64,000 nucleotides of DNA from Gonapodya prolifera JEL478 (taxonomy: Eukaryota > Monoblepharomycota > Monoblepharidomycetes > Monoblepharidales > Gonapodyaceae): positions 189,301-253,300 of the forward strand of contig KQ965801.1 in assembly GCA_001574975.1 (NCBI GenBank), read 5' to 3'. Positions 54,761 through 64,000 of this stretch are shown here, in pieces (within the stretch, counting starts at the first letter, position 1; each line of letters opens with the position of its first letter). The notes below the pieces were generated by a model. The model was given only the letters and a program-made list of their open reading frames with translations, was not told where the DNA came from and made no database searches. Both the position numbers and the translations under genes were made by a program.

Positions 54761-55588
54761 GCATGAGGTCTCTCGGTCTGTTATGCAACATTGACTGCCA
54801 TGCGTCAAATACCATACCATTTTGGACCCCGCGGAGCTCACCCATGCACAGAACGATATGAGCATTCCGCATCGTCAAGTTCACTCCGCATGTTTCGACA
54901 ATCAGTTTGGCGACCATGAACTAATAAATTGCCTTCCTTAGCACTCGCAGCTAGCTTTCTAACCTGTGCCCTAGACGCTTGCATGAGCACTGTCGCGCGT
55001 CGAGTGTGGTGCAATTCTGATCCCAATCAAATGCATTTTGGGACAACGTCCCGCGTGCCTGTGTCCAGAGGCCGCCGAGACCCACCCACCCGCTCCCACG
55101 TCAAGCTGAACAAACTTGTCGCGGCGATATGTCAAGGGTGCGCGGACGACAGAATTGTAGGTTCCTCCTTCCCAACCACTCACATCCACCTCCGGGGTGA
55201 GATCGACGTCGAGTTCCTGTGGATATATGATTTGTTTCGCCCTGGACTCCTCGGCCTGGGCCTTCTGCTTCGCTTGCAGGATTACCCGCTGATAGCACGG
55301 CCGGCGCCCGAGAACACTGGTGAGGTGAGAAGCGACAAACGCGCCGCATTTGCATCAACACCGGTCTCCACACCTTGACTAGGACAAGCGGTCTGGACTC
55401 CTCGAGTCGCGCGGTGTGCCCAGATGCAGAACAACTGTTGTTCCGCGGCTCAACTCCAGCCCGCGGCTAAACTGCCTGCCTCTTAATAAGGTCCGCGCAG
55501 CTCCCTCCCGCCCAGCCACACGCCCCCTCGAGCAGGAGTTGCTCCCCGCCCCGCCGCCACGCCCACCCCATCCGAGCTCTGCATCGGA
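54761..55588. other. no gene recognised; upstream of MFS gene
   Basis: Open frames on both strands (54929-55378 plus, 54516-54917 minus) show no domain. The last ~150 bp is C-rich and may be the promoter of the transporter at 55589. Confidence 0.35.
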
Positions 55589-57656
55589 ATGCGCGCACCG
55601 GCCTTCCTATCCAGCAGGACGTACGCCCTGTGTGTCGTCACTGTCGGCCTCTTTGCAGATGTCTTGTCCTACTCCCGTGAGTCTCTGCAATATTTGGGGG
55701 GCTGCCCTTCCTGCGCCATCTCACTCCTGACTCCCGGCACCAGTTGTGATCCCCATCATGCCCGTCATCTTCCACCGCCTGTCCATTGGTAACCAAGTTG
55801 ACTCGCAAGAGAACTCCGCGCTCGTCGGCACTCTTCTCGCTTCCTGCGCAGCCGCACAGCTGATCTGCTCCCCGCTGTTTGGGTGGGTCTCGGATCGCAT
55901 CACCAATCGCAAGTGGCCCATGGTGAGCTGTGGTGCAGGGAGCATGGGTGTGTCTGGGGAGTTGAAAAAGAAAGTGCACTAATGATCATGCTGTGCGTGT
56001 TGCCGTCTGTGGGTGCTACCTACGGGTTTTGGGTCTGTTCGCTGGAATGGCGGCAATCAGTATGTATCCTCCCCAGTATTTTGTGATCCTGACCCCATAT
56101 CCCACCCCTGATCACGCCATCACACACACAACGCACACTCCCCCAACACAGTCATATTCCCCCTCTCAACCTTCTTTGCCATGCTTCTCGTCTCCCGCGC
56201 CCTGCAAGGCGTCTCGGCCGCCGCAGTGTGGACGCTTGGGCTGGCGTTTTTGGGCGACGTGTACCCAGAGGACCGGCTGGGACATGCGTATGGGATTGCG
56301 ATGACGGGATTTTCTGTTGGTGAGTTGGTGGGGGTTGGGGGTTGGGGGTGGGGGGTGGGGGGTGAGAGTTCGTGGGAAGCAGGTACTTGTCAATATGGAA
56401 AAGGGATATTGAACTGAATCATGCACATGTACCGGCAGGAACGCTCATCGGCCTCCCAATCGGCGGGGCGCTGTACCAGTACGCCGGGTACTGGACGCCC
56501 TTCATCGTCAGCGCGGTCTTCATTCTCTGCGACATGTTTGCGCGGTTGCTTGTCGTTGAGAAACCTGCTGCAGGCCGGGCTGCCGGCACGTTGGCGACGC
56601 AGGAGCAGGGGAGCGAGGCGACACTTACGTTGGAGGGCTCGAATGGCGATTCGGCGCAGCGTGGTGTGAAGGATAAGGAGGGCAACCGGGAGGGTTCTCG
56701 TGGATTGCACCCTAATTCCGATCACACCACCTGCGCACCACCAACCCCGACTCGCCCCACCTGGCGCTTCTTCCGATTCTCCCTTACGCGGAACTTGATC
56801 TGGGTGGTCCTTCACACGGACAACCCGTCCTACTGGGACTTGGCGCGGGACCCGGCGATCATGTGTCTGAGCGGCATCTACGCCGTCACGGGGATGATGC
56901 AAAATTCGCTCGAGCCCACCCTGCCGCTGTACATGGAGAAAGAGTTCGGGGCGGATAGTTTCACGGTCGGGTTGATTTTCTTGGCGATTGTGAGTTGTCG
57001 TCGGCCGGCTGCATGTGGCTTGTGGGGCGTTGGCTTGGTTGTGTACGTGCAGCTTCTCACCGGGCGGCGTTTCATTCGGAAAGGTCGCTGGAGGACTCAT
57101 CTCGGGTCCTGTGTCGGGAACCTTGCGGGACAAGTACGGCGCCGCTGTCGTCATCGTTCCGTGTCTCGTCATGTTGGCCGTCGCGGCTCCCTTCCTGGCC
57201 GTGGCCAAGACCTACGGATCTGTGAGTTCGGGTTAAGCAAAGTGTCGCTTCGTCGACGTGAAAAGGGGGACCAACCAAGACATCTTTTGTGACGCCCTTC
57301 AGCTTGCCATTGTGGCGTTCTTGAACGGCATGTTCGTGACAGCCGTCCAAGCTCCTCTCATGTAAGAAAGTCTTCCCCTCCCGCTCCATCCCGGCGATCC
57401 CACGGTCCTCATCGTGCATTGATCACTCGCCCTACACATGCGCAGGTCCGAACTCGTGGGCCTCGTGCCCACCAAAGCCGTCGGCAAAGCATTCGGGCTG
57501 TTCAGCATCGCCGTCTCGAGCGGCGCGCTTCTGGGGCCCCTCGCCGCGGGCGCCATCTACCAGGTGTTGTCCTTTCTAACCCTGTGTCTGGTTTTGTGCG
57601 GACTGGCCGTGCTGCTCGTTCCTCTGTACTTGCTGTTCGTGGGGCTGAAGACGTAG
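55589..57656 (+). CDS. MFS transporter, DHA1 / vesicular-amine-transporter-like
   Basis: Eight exons, 55589-55676, 55744-55922, 55975-56059, 56152-56319, 56439-56989, 57084-57221, 57303-57361 and 57446-57656, join in frame to 492 residues. Twelve-helix architecture. Helix 1 is ALCVVTVGLFADVLSYS; loop 2-3 is GWVSDRITNRKWPM (MFS motif A). Then come LLVSRALQGVSAAAVWTLGL, FLGDVYPEDRLGHAYGIAM and GTLIGLPIGGALYQYAGYW (motif C region of drug/amine antiporters). A long hydrophilic central loop follows (AGTLATQEQGSEATLT...), then a second half ending FLTLCLVLCGLAVLLVPLYL. Proton-coupled exporter of small molecules; substrate unknown. Only the start of exon 3 is uncertain. Intact. Confidence 0.88.
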
Positions 57657-58020
57657 CGGGAGATGGCCAAGGCAATGATGGCGTGTAATCGATGATTTTG
57701 TCGTCGGTGCAGTCCATGGCGGTGGACCGATAGTCCAGCCACATGACACTGTACGCAGTACCTACGATTGTTACTTGCCAACGGCTTTTTGGGGAATGCT
57801 CTTTGTGTATTTGCTTGTATGTATGTGTAAGTACATCGTGGATATACTCAATTGCCCGGATACACTCCACAAATCAAAATTGTATTGGCACACAGCTACA
57901 CTAAAAATGCCATTGTCCTGACCGTACTCATTGATCTCCGGCCGATCGGTTAGAATTATATGCATCGATCTGACATTACGCTTCCCCCTTCGTCCATTTT
58001 CACCACATCCCTATCCTTCT
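57657..58020. other. intergenic, no gene seen
   Basis: Region between the MFS gene and a minus-strand membrane-protein fragment. No features. Confidence 0.4.
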
Positions 58021-58458
58021 TTAACACCGCAAACACCCAGTACATGGGGACGAGCAGCACAGCAAAACCGCTAGATGCAGCTCATTGTCAAGAACAAAGA
58101 TGCCTGGTAGATTCACGCCGGCGGCCAGGGTACCAAGGAGCATTCCAGTAGAGCCGGAAATGTTGTTGAAGGCGACAAGTGTGCCCGTCGTGCTGGCGGG
58201 TGCGAGTGGGATGGCCATGCCAAGGGAGGGGGGAAAGGGAACGACAAGACGAGAGTGAGTCGTGTGTAGAAAGTTTGCGAATAACTGCAGGCTGACTGAC
58301 ACAGCACTGGCACTCAGCGAAGGTAGTGTGGAAGCCGCGGCGAGGGTGCTTGAGGAGCGGCGTCTTGAGCAGAACTGGTCTTTGGATAAGTTGCAGAAGA
58401 CAATTCTGGCAGAGCAAAAGGCTTGAATTAACACCTTTTCATTGTAGTTTTGTTTCAT
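58021..58458 (-). pseudogene. possible membrane-transporter C-terminal fragment
   Basis: The minus-strand frame ends with LGMAIPLAPASTTGTLVAFN, NISGSTGMLLGTLAAGVNLP and GIFVLDNELHLAVLL, resembling one or two late helices of an MFS-type transporter. A possible intron separates it from a polar N-terminal part (SRRRSSSTLAAASTLPSLSA). Too short for a transporter; likely a remnant. Weak call. Confidence 0.3.
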
Positions 58459-60376
58459 TCAAATGCACTTTTGTTGTTTTCGTTCATTGTTTGGGATTAC
58501 GACGGAAGCGTGGAGCGTGTTGTGTGTTTGCCAACTTGTGACGAGAAGGCAGGCCCAACACGGTCGCAAACGTCCAGGAAACTTAGCAAGGGTCGCAAAA
58601 ATATATTACTTCGATTCAAATCCCACCTCTTCTCCATACCAGCGCTGCTGGTAACGTCCGAAAAATGATCGACAAAGTCCACACACCTCTCCTGGGCCCA
58701 GCACGCCAGAATGACACGCCTGCATCCTCGTCCCAACTCCAGTCATTGTGGAAAGTGTCCGCGAGGCGAGAACGCGCCACAATCTCAAGCCGATAGGAAG
58801 AGGAGGGCACTCAAACCAGAGTCAGAGCGAAACAACACCCCAGAAGACCCCCCCTTCGGATACCGCGGCCAGCGATCGGCGAAAATGGTGACTGCTATTG
58901 AGGAGCGGCGGCGCGCCTCCGTTCGGGGCGTTTTGACGGAAAAAACGTGAGAGATGTGGCTTTTGAGTATGTGTCACTCATGGCTGGGCGGGTCATATCT
59001 ATTAACCTGGGTCATGACCCTCATACACTTGGGTTATAGACAGTCCCAGCCGCAATAGACGCAATCAATCCAGCAGAAACACGCAGCAGCAGTCCCCCAA
59101 CTCGTCCCCAAACCGGTCCTCGGCCCGCGTGGCTTCGGTGGTCGGGCTTCGCCTCCGTTCACACAAATCGGTATGTTCCCCCTCCTTTCTCTCTCCGGGC
59201 ACAAGGCTAAGTATGCGTCAAAGCTAAGCCAAATATAGCTACCCGTCACTCCAAGAATCAACTCATAGTCCACGCAGAATCAAACACTACTAAACTCAGA
59301 CACAAAAACTATTCAATCCATATCGCTCGTGCTCCGTTCAAATACGTGCTCCGCACCACTTTGCATTTGGAGACCGCTGGTCGTGCAGTCAAACCCAAGC
59401 AGATCGCAATTACCTGCGACATTACTTCTACCTACATTTCCAGAAAGTTGAAACTTTATTGAAAGTGTAGGAAATCAGGAGCAACAGGTAAATCCGCAAC
59501 ACATCCACTTCGCCAAAACCACCCGCCAAGAGTATGGCAGCTCGATACCCAGTACGTGTCTGTTATTCCGAGCGATGGTGAACTTTGACAGTGTATGTCG
59601 GATGGTAGATGACTGGAACCACCAGGGACCGATGCCTGGGTGTGATCACCTGTCTTCCACAACATCGACCCGACGGAACGATGGACCGAGTGAGCATCGC
59701 ACACTCTTCCGCTAAGTCCAAGCGTCATAAAGGATGTAGCAAGCACTCGCCAGACCACATATGCTCGGAGTTCTTTTGAAGAAGCAAAAAGTACACACGT
59801 CAGCGTTGTGACCGGTTTTAGGGAATCTGTGAGATGAATGAGCAACTGGAGCCATCGAAGACGAAAATCAATCTTATGGCTCGGATGAAGTGGCTCCGGG
59901 TTCTCCTGGACCGTCTGTCGTTAGTGAGTTCCTTTGTCAGTCTGATTTGAAGTCGGGATCTTTCTGAAACAGACCTACCAAGTCAAAGAGTACACCCTGT
60001 GGGTGCCCGTCGACATATTACTTTCGTGGGAGAGAAAGCTAGTACTGGGCAGGTGCGTGAGTTGACGAGTTCTGAACAAATGAAATGAGTCAGAATTGAA
60101 AAAGTGAACACCTTCGTGAATAGTTTGCTTAGTTTACTGCGACGCCCTCGAGCACTCTTGTGGTGTGCTACGAGCCATGGTCTCATAACTCGACGGAAGA
60201 GGAGATCCGATGGATACTTACATAATAGCCGGGGAGGGACGTTGCACGGACCCTCCCTTCTCTCCCGCCAAGGCCCGAGTCCGCACGAATCTGACTCGCC
60301 GCACTACTGGTACGTGTTTCTATGCTCTCGCTCTTCATCCTGCGTGTGCTCATTGAAGTCTGCGGAATCCCTTCCC
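58459..60376. other. no gene recognised
   Basis: About 1.9 kb with short frames on both strands. A plus frame around 59340-59480 (LHLETAGRAVKPKQIAITCD) reads like protein briefly. A GGGTCATxxx motif recurs near 58988 and 59010. Nothing can be named. Confidence 0.35.
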
Positions 60377-61111
60377 ATGGGCAGACCCTCACCCACTTCG
60401 CCAATGTTCAATCCCGGTCCAAGCCGCCCGCCGGGTGTCCGGATGGTCAAAACTATCACGTGCCCTCAATGTGGCAAGAAGTTCACGAGGAAAGGTGAAT
60501 TCTTACGCGTTCCTCCATAGAGGTTACCTTCATCGGAATATTGATGTTACGCGACCTTTTCCGAACGACAGACGTCATGAAGCGACATACGACACGAAAG
60601 ACGTGTCGTCCGCCGCTGAATCGCGTCGCCGACCCCAACCTTGAAGTCGGCAGTGGTGCGGAACCCCTGCCCGCTGAGGTTCTGCACCCCCCACCATTCT
60701 CATTGAACGCGACTACCCCACCGGGAACCCCAGCACCACCGCCTTCAGATATAGGCGGAGGGGAGGAGGCGATGAACTCTGTCGATGCTACTAGTGAGTC
60801 ATTCCCCGGCGTGGAGCAGGCTGTGAGGCATGCTGAAAGTTGTACTTTTCTCGACAGAGTTCAACCCTCCTCCCCCCGGGATCGCCTCTCATCGCCCGGA
60901 CGATCCGGCCACTGCACTTGCCCCCGTCCACCCGAGCGTTCTCCCCAATCCTGAGGAGCCCCCGCTCGACGCAGAGTTCGGCATTGCACCCCGACCCCTC
61001 TGCTACCATCCCAATCCATTCGTTCGCCCACCCTACACCTCGCCACCCATGTTCCTTGAACCATCGGTCAGTCCTTCGCCCCCACCGTGTGCAGGATTCA
61101 ATCCCTTTTGA
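60377..61111 (+). CDS. C2H2-type zinc-finger protein, three exons
   Basis: Exons 60377-60494, 60572-60793 and 60858-61111 give 197 residues. The finger is split by intron 1: VKTITCPQCGKKFTRK joins DVMKRHTTRKTC, a C-x2-C-x12-H-x5-C pattern (last ligand Cys). The rest is Pro-rich and disordered (EVLHPPPFSLNATTPPGTPA, PVHPSVLPNPEEPPLD, YHPNPFVRPPYTSPP). A single finger with a Pro-rich tail suggests a DNA-binding regulator. An optional short GTCAGT...GCAG segment near 61067 is too short for an intron here, so it is kept in the coding sequence. Confidence 0.65.
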
Positions 61112-62255
61112 AACGTCAAGTGGCGCTCTGCTGCCACCGCGTTAGTACCACACCCCATGCCTGGCCAACATGCGAGAGTGGGCGAAGCATTCCTTTCACG
61201 CTTTCTACTGCGGCTGGGGCGTCTTACATCAAACTCTATCGAGAATACGCAATCCGTTCCACGGATATTCGTCGGTTGGGAAACGGGGGGACTGCCTCAG
61301 ACGTATATCGCCCTTCCGAAGCATCTCACACCGTGAAAATTGCGAGTGGAATCCGATTCACTCGACTTCACTTCCGCTGAGGCGTTGTCGCGTTCGGCTG
61401 CATGGTTGGGTGGTTGTCTGGAAAACGCGAACTTCGGACACCGACCTCAACACGGTGCCCGTTTCTTCGCTCTAGGAACGAGGATGTACCTTTTACGAAC
61501 AATTGCCGGTTAGGGAGGACAATATTGTCAAAACGACGAACCCTCACCAAGTCACGGCCACAGCATAGCATCATCCTCCCATAATAACTCGCCGACTACG
61601 GGTGTGAAGTTCCGCCACGTGAATCTCGCAATCTTGTGAAAATTGGGTGGCTCCTTTGGCGTTACAGTGTTCGGAGGAGGAGCAAGGATCGTTGAGGTGA
61701 TCGCAAACTGGAACATTCATCTGTGGATTCAGATATTTTGTTTTTGAAAGATGGATCGAAGTCTTGTTCATGGGAGGGAAGCGTATCTTTCTGGATTACG
61801 TCTACGCTAGTTGTTGAAGTTCAAAACAGTCGACCGGCTCTGCCGCCCGTAGCATCTTCACGGGATATTTGATGACAAGCATACGTGGTAAATTCGCGAA
61901 CATATATCAAGTTATTTATGGTGACTTGCGAAGAGACTCGTATAATTTCACTTTTTTACAAATTGGGTGGTAGCAGAATATTGGGAAAGGTAACATTCAT
62001 CACCCCTTTCCCCGCATGTCTTCCAATGGTCCCTACATAATGGATTCGGTCGTATTTATATGAGCAAAAGAGGAACCGAAGTTCCAGCAAGCGAAAAGGC
62101 TTATGTAATTTGATCCCACCGACTTGCAGCTTCAAGAGGACACACAAATCACTCAAGGTCAGAATCACAGTCCGAATCACCCTCTTTATTAATGTAACGC
62201 CGCATCAGCACACTGCAATGATTGAGCCACGCTACATGTGCGATTGTGTCCACTG
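61112..62255. other. intergenic, no gene recognised
   Basis: The zinc-finger gene (plus) and DENR (minus) converge over this 1.1 kb. Frames present are short and domain-free. Confidence 0.4.
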
Positions 62256-63094
62256 TTAGTCGCCTCCCCCACCGCCTCCTCCCTTCGTCTTCTTTTCCTT
62301 CATTGTAATCTTATCTTCATCCACTTGAGGCCACGTCGATTGTATCAGTTCCGAGATTTCGTCCGCAAACTCCCCCTGTACGACAATCTCGTCACGGCCG
62401 TCTGGGGTTTTGGTGACGGACGCACCGCAAGCAAACTTCGTGGCAAACATCTTCGCGGCCTTTTTTAGATCGACATCTGGATTGAGGAGCGCAACCGAGA
62501 AGGGAGGGGTGTGTGAATAGATGAAGGCTCGAAGAGGGCCAGCAGAAACAGCAACTCCAAAACACTCACCGTGACTTTCTAATCCTGTGATTGAAGTCAC
62601 GTGCTTCCTTTTGCTCCTCGCACTCAGCTCGATGACCACACGTTGAGCTTGCTGCTTCTTTCGTTGAGACTTGGACAGCTTCGGCTCCGGCGCGGGATCG
62701 CTGGACGAAGAGCCGGCGGCACCGGCTTCAGGCGGAGATATGCTTGCCGAAGCGAGCTTTTCGGTAACGCTTGGGACTGTCGAGCCCAGGTGGAGATTCT
62801 ATCGGTCAGAACAAGCCAGCATGTTTTCGACAGCAAGGGCGATATTTCACCTTCCCCGTAGAGTTTTTCGAAGGTTTCCGGATGAGAATCACGAAGCCAC
62901 GCTTTGCATTTTTCGAGCGATCCTCCCCATTCGCAGAGCTCCGGCGGATACGAGCATACTGTCGTGAGGAAATTCANGGTTTGATTCGAAATCTTCATCG
63001 ACCATCCCCTCTCCGACCCACTGGAACAGTAGAGAATGCTCTTCAGCACTCTTGTTGTAGGACCAGATGGCGCGTCCTCGGTAGCATCGCTCAT
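62256..63094 (-). CDS. TMA22: density-regulated protein (DENR/Tma22), translation factor
   Basis: Four exons, 63022-63094, 62851-62958, 62570-62776 and 62256-62476, give 202 residues. The N-terminal cysteine segment LYCSICSYPPELCEWG and KCKAWLRDSHPETFEKLYGE matches the DENR zinc-binding start. A Ser/Lys linker (KLSKSQRKKQQAQ) leads to the SUI1 domain: VVIELSARSKRKHVTSITGL, DLKKAAKMFATKFACGASVT, DEIVVQGEFADEISELI. A Gly run ends it. DENR with MCT-1 recycles 40S subunits and supports reinitiation. Base n at 62977 lies in the first intron. All joins are in frame. It follows PARP on the same strand with 183 bp between. Confidence 0.92.
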
Positions 63095-63277
63095 GTTTGC
63101 AAATATGAACGATTCTCTTGGCACTTTGGTCGGGCAAGGGCAAGCAGACCTTTTATGTACATTAGCAGAACTACGTAAACGTTTACCAGAACGTGCCCTG
63201 ATTGTAGTTGAACTTCACGCGAATAATGTATCTGTTTGAAAGGCGGAATATGTCAAAAGCTGCCGTCATGAGCCACG

Positions 63278-64000
63278 TCACAACAAAACGTACCGAATGC
63301 GAATCTGCTTTGTGTCGTACACAATGTACTCGTTGTACAGTAGAGATCCTGCCTTGCTGTCGGAGGTTTTCTTCAGCTTGCCGAGAGGTACCTAGAGGAA
63401 AGCACGACACTGAGTGAACATTCACTGTTGGCTTGTCAATGATTTGGATTTACTCACATCCATGTTTTCATGCACGATTTTCTCTCCATCATCCGGCGCA
63501 AACTGTCCCATGCCTTTGGTCGAATGTTTGTTCTTTTCCTTCGAATGTTGATCCGCGTAGTAGTCTGCCTGAAGAAGTTCAAATTGATCACCGAGCGCAA
63601 CCTCGCAAAGCAGGAGAAGACCCGTTGGGTTTGTACGGGATGCTGTAAGATCAATCATGTGATGCTCAATTCTCCGACAACACGGTAAGACTAAAGGACG
63701 GACTTACCGAAACAGTAGTTCGCGGATTTCGAGACTGCATCTGCGAAGTACACTCCCTTCCCAAACTAGAGAGTCTTTGAGCGTCTGGATTTCTCTTCCT
63801 CTAAAGTACTGACAGAAGACTCACCATGTAGCCCGTAACGGGCGCTTCTGGTGGGGCAATTCGAAGCCCCTGCGAAAGAATTCCGACAAAGTTGGTCAGA
63901 CGGGACCCGTGCCACAGCAACTGAACATTGTGGAGTTTGTCGTCGAAGGGATTATCCTTCCGAACGGTCAGGATATCTTCAATCTCCAGCGTGTACCCGG
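63278..64000 (-). CDS. poly(ADP-ribose) polymerase, catalytic C-terminus (partial, runs off window)
   Basis: Exons 63825-64000 (open at the edge), 63708-63765, 63458-63642 and 63278-63391. The visible ~177 residues read [82 protein letters not shown] and [20 protein letters not shown]. The catalytic H-Y-E triad is seen as His in HGS, Tyr in VYFAD and Glu in YNEYIVYD, so it should make poly chains. PARP attaches ADP-ribose from NAD+ to proteins at DNA breaks. Upstream regulatory and zinc or WGR domains would lie beyond 64000. Confidence 0.93.

Noticed and set aside
1-64000. CRISPR arrays, bacterial operons or riboswitches
   Set aside because: Intron-rich eukaryotic genes throughout; no regularly spaced short repeats with unique spacers were found.

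Overview
The window reads as nuclear DNA of a fungus. Spliceosomal introns of about 45-80 nt with GTRNGT donors and CTAAC-like branch sites break up most real genes. Gene content includes a cytochrome P450, short-chain dehydrogenases, a DHA1-type MFS transporter, DENR, PARP, a secreted carboxylesterase with a hevein-type chitin-binding domain, NLR-like NB-ARC/TPR relics, PIF/Harbinger transposons and an LTR retroelement. The chitin-binding fusion, kinase-Sel1 relic and DNA-virus-like MSV199/T5orf172 domains would suit an early-diverging (chytrid-like) fungus, but that placement is inference. One 156-base N run and two single n's show a draft assembly.

Layout. 1-6300: a large gene with an MSV199-like N-terminus, GIY-YIG-like T5orf172 domain, coiled coil, 11-residue repeats and a primase-tail-like C-terminus. 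It is split by about 3 kb of foreign DNA carrying a 2 x 1130-bp inverted repeat. 6700-7885: intact ankyrin-TPR gene. 7900-10260: GC-rich and poorly resolved. 10263-20325: SDR gene, decayed kinase/NB-ARC/TPR gene, 11-exon P450, LRR-like gene, 9-exon SDR gene. 20330-27900: AT-rich island with two decayed BRO/MSV199-T5orf172 genes and a broken kinase-Sel1 gene around an intact 19-exon gene of unknown function. 28170-36016: three PIF/Harbinger copies, two head to head as an inverted duplication. 36100-42700: fragments (coiled coil, crypton-like recombinase, CCHC gag-like) and a small coiled-coil gene. 44360-47572: 18-exon esterase-chitin-binding gene. 48090-49300: decayed ankyrin repeats. 51720-54760: gag-protease part of an LTR retrotransposon containing the gap. 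55589-64000: MFS transporter, zinc-finger gene, DENR and the 3' half of PARP.

How it works together: conserved housekeeping genes (DENR, PARP, MFS) lie at the right edge. The rest is accessory DNA where virus-like, NLR-like and transposon genes have duplicated and decayed. Intact multi-exon genes beside frameshifted neighbours suggest that many of the breaks are real decay rather than poor sequence. Exon models were drawn by eye from reading frame, splice signals and protein resemblance; no search or alignment program was run.
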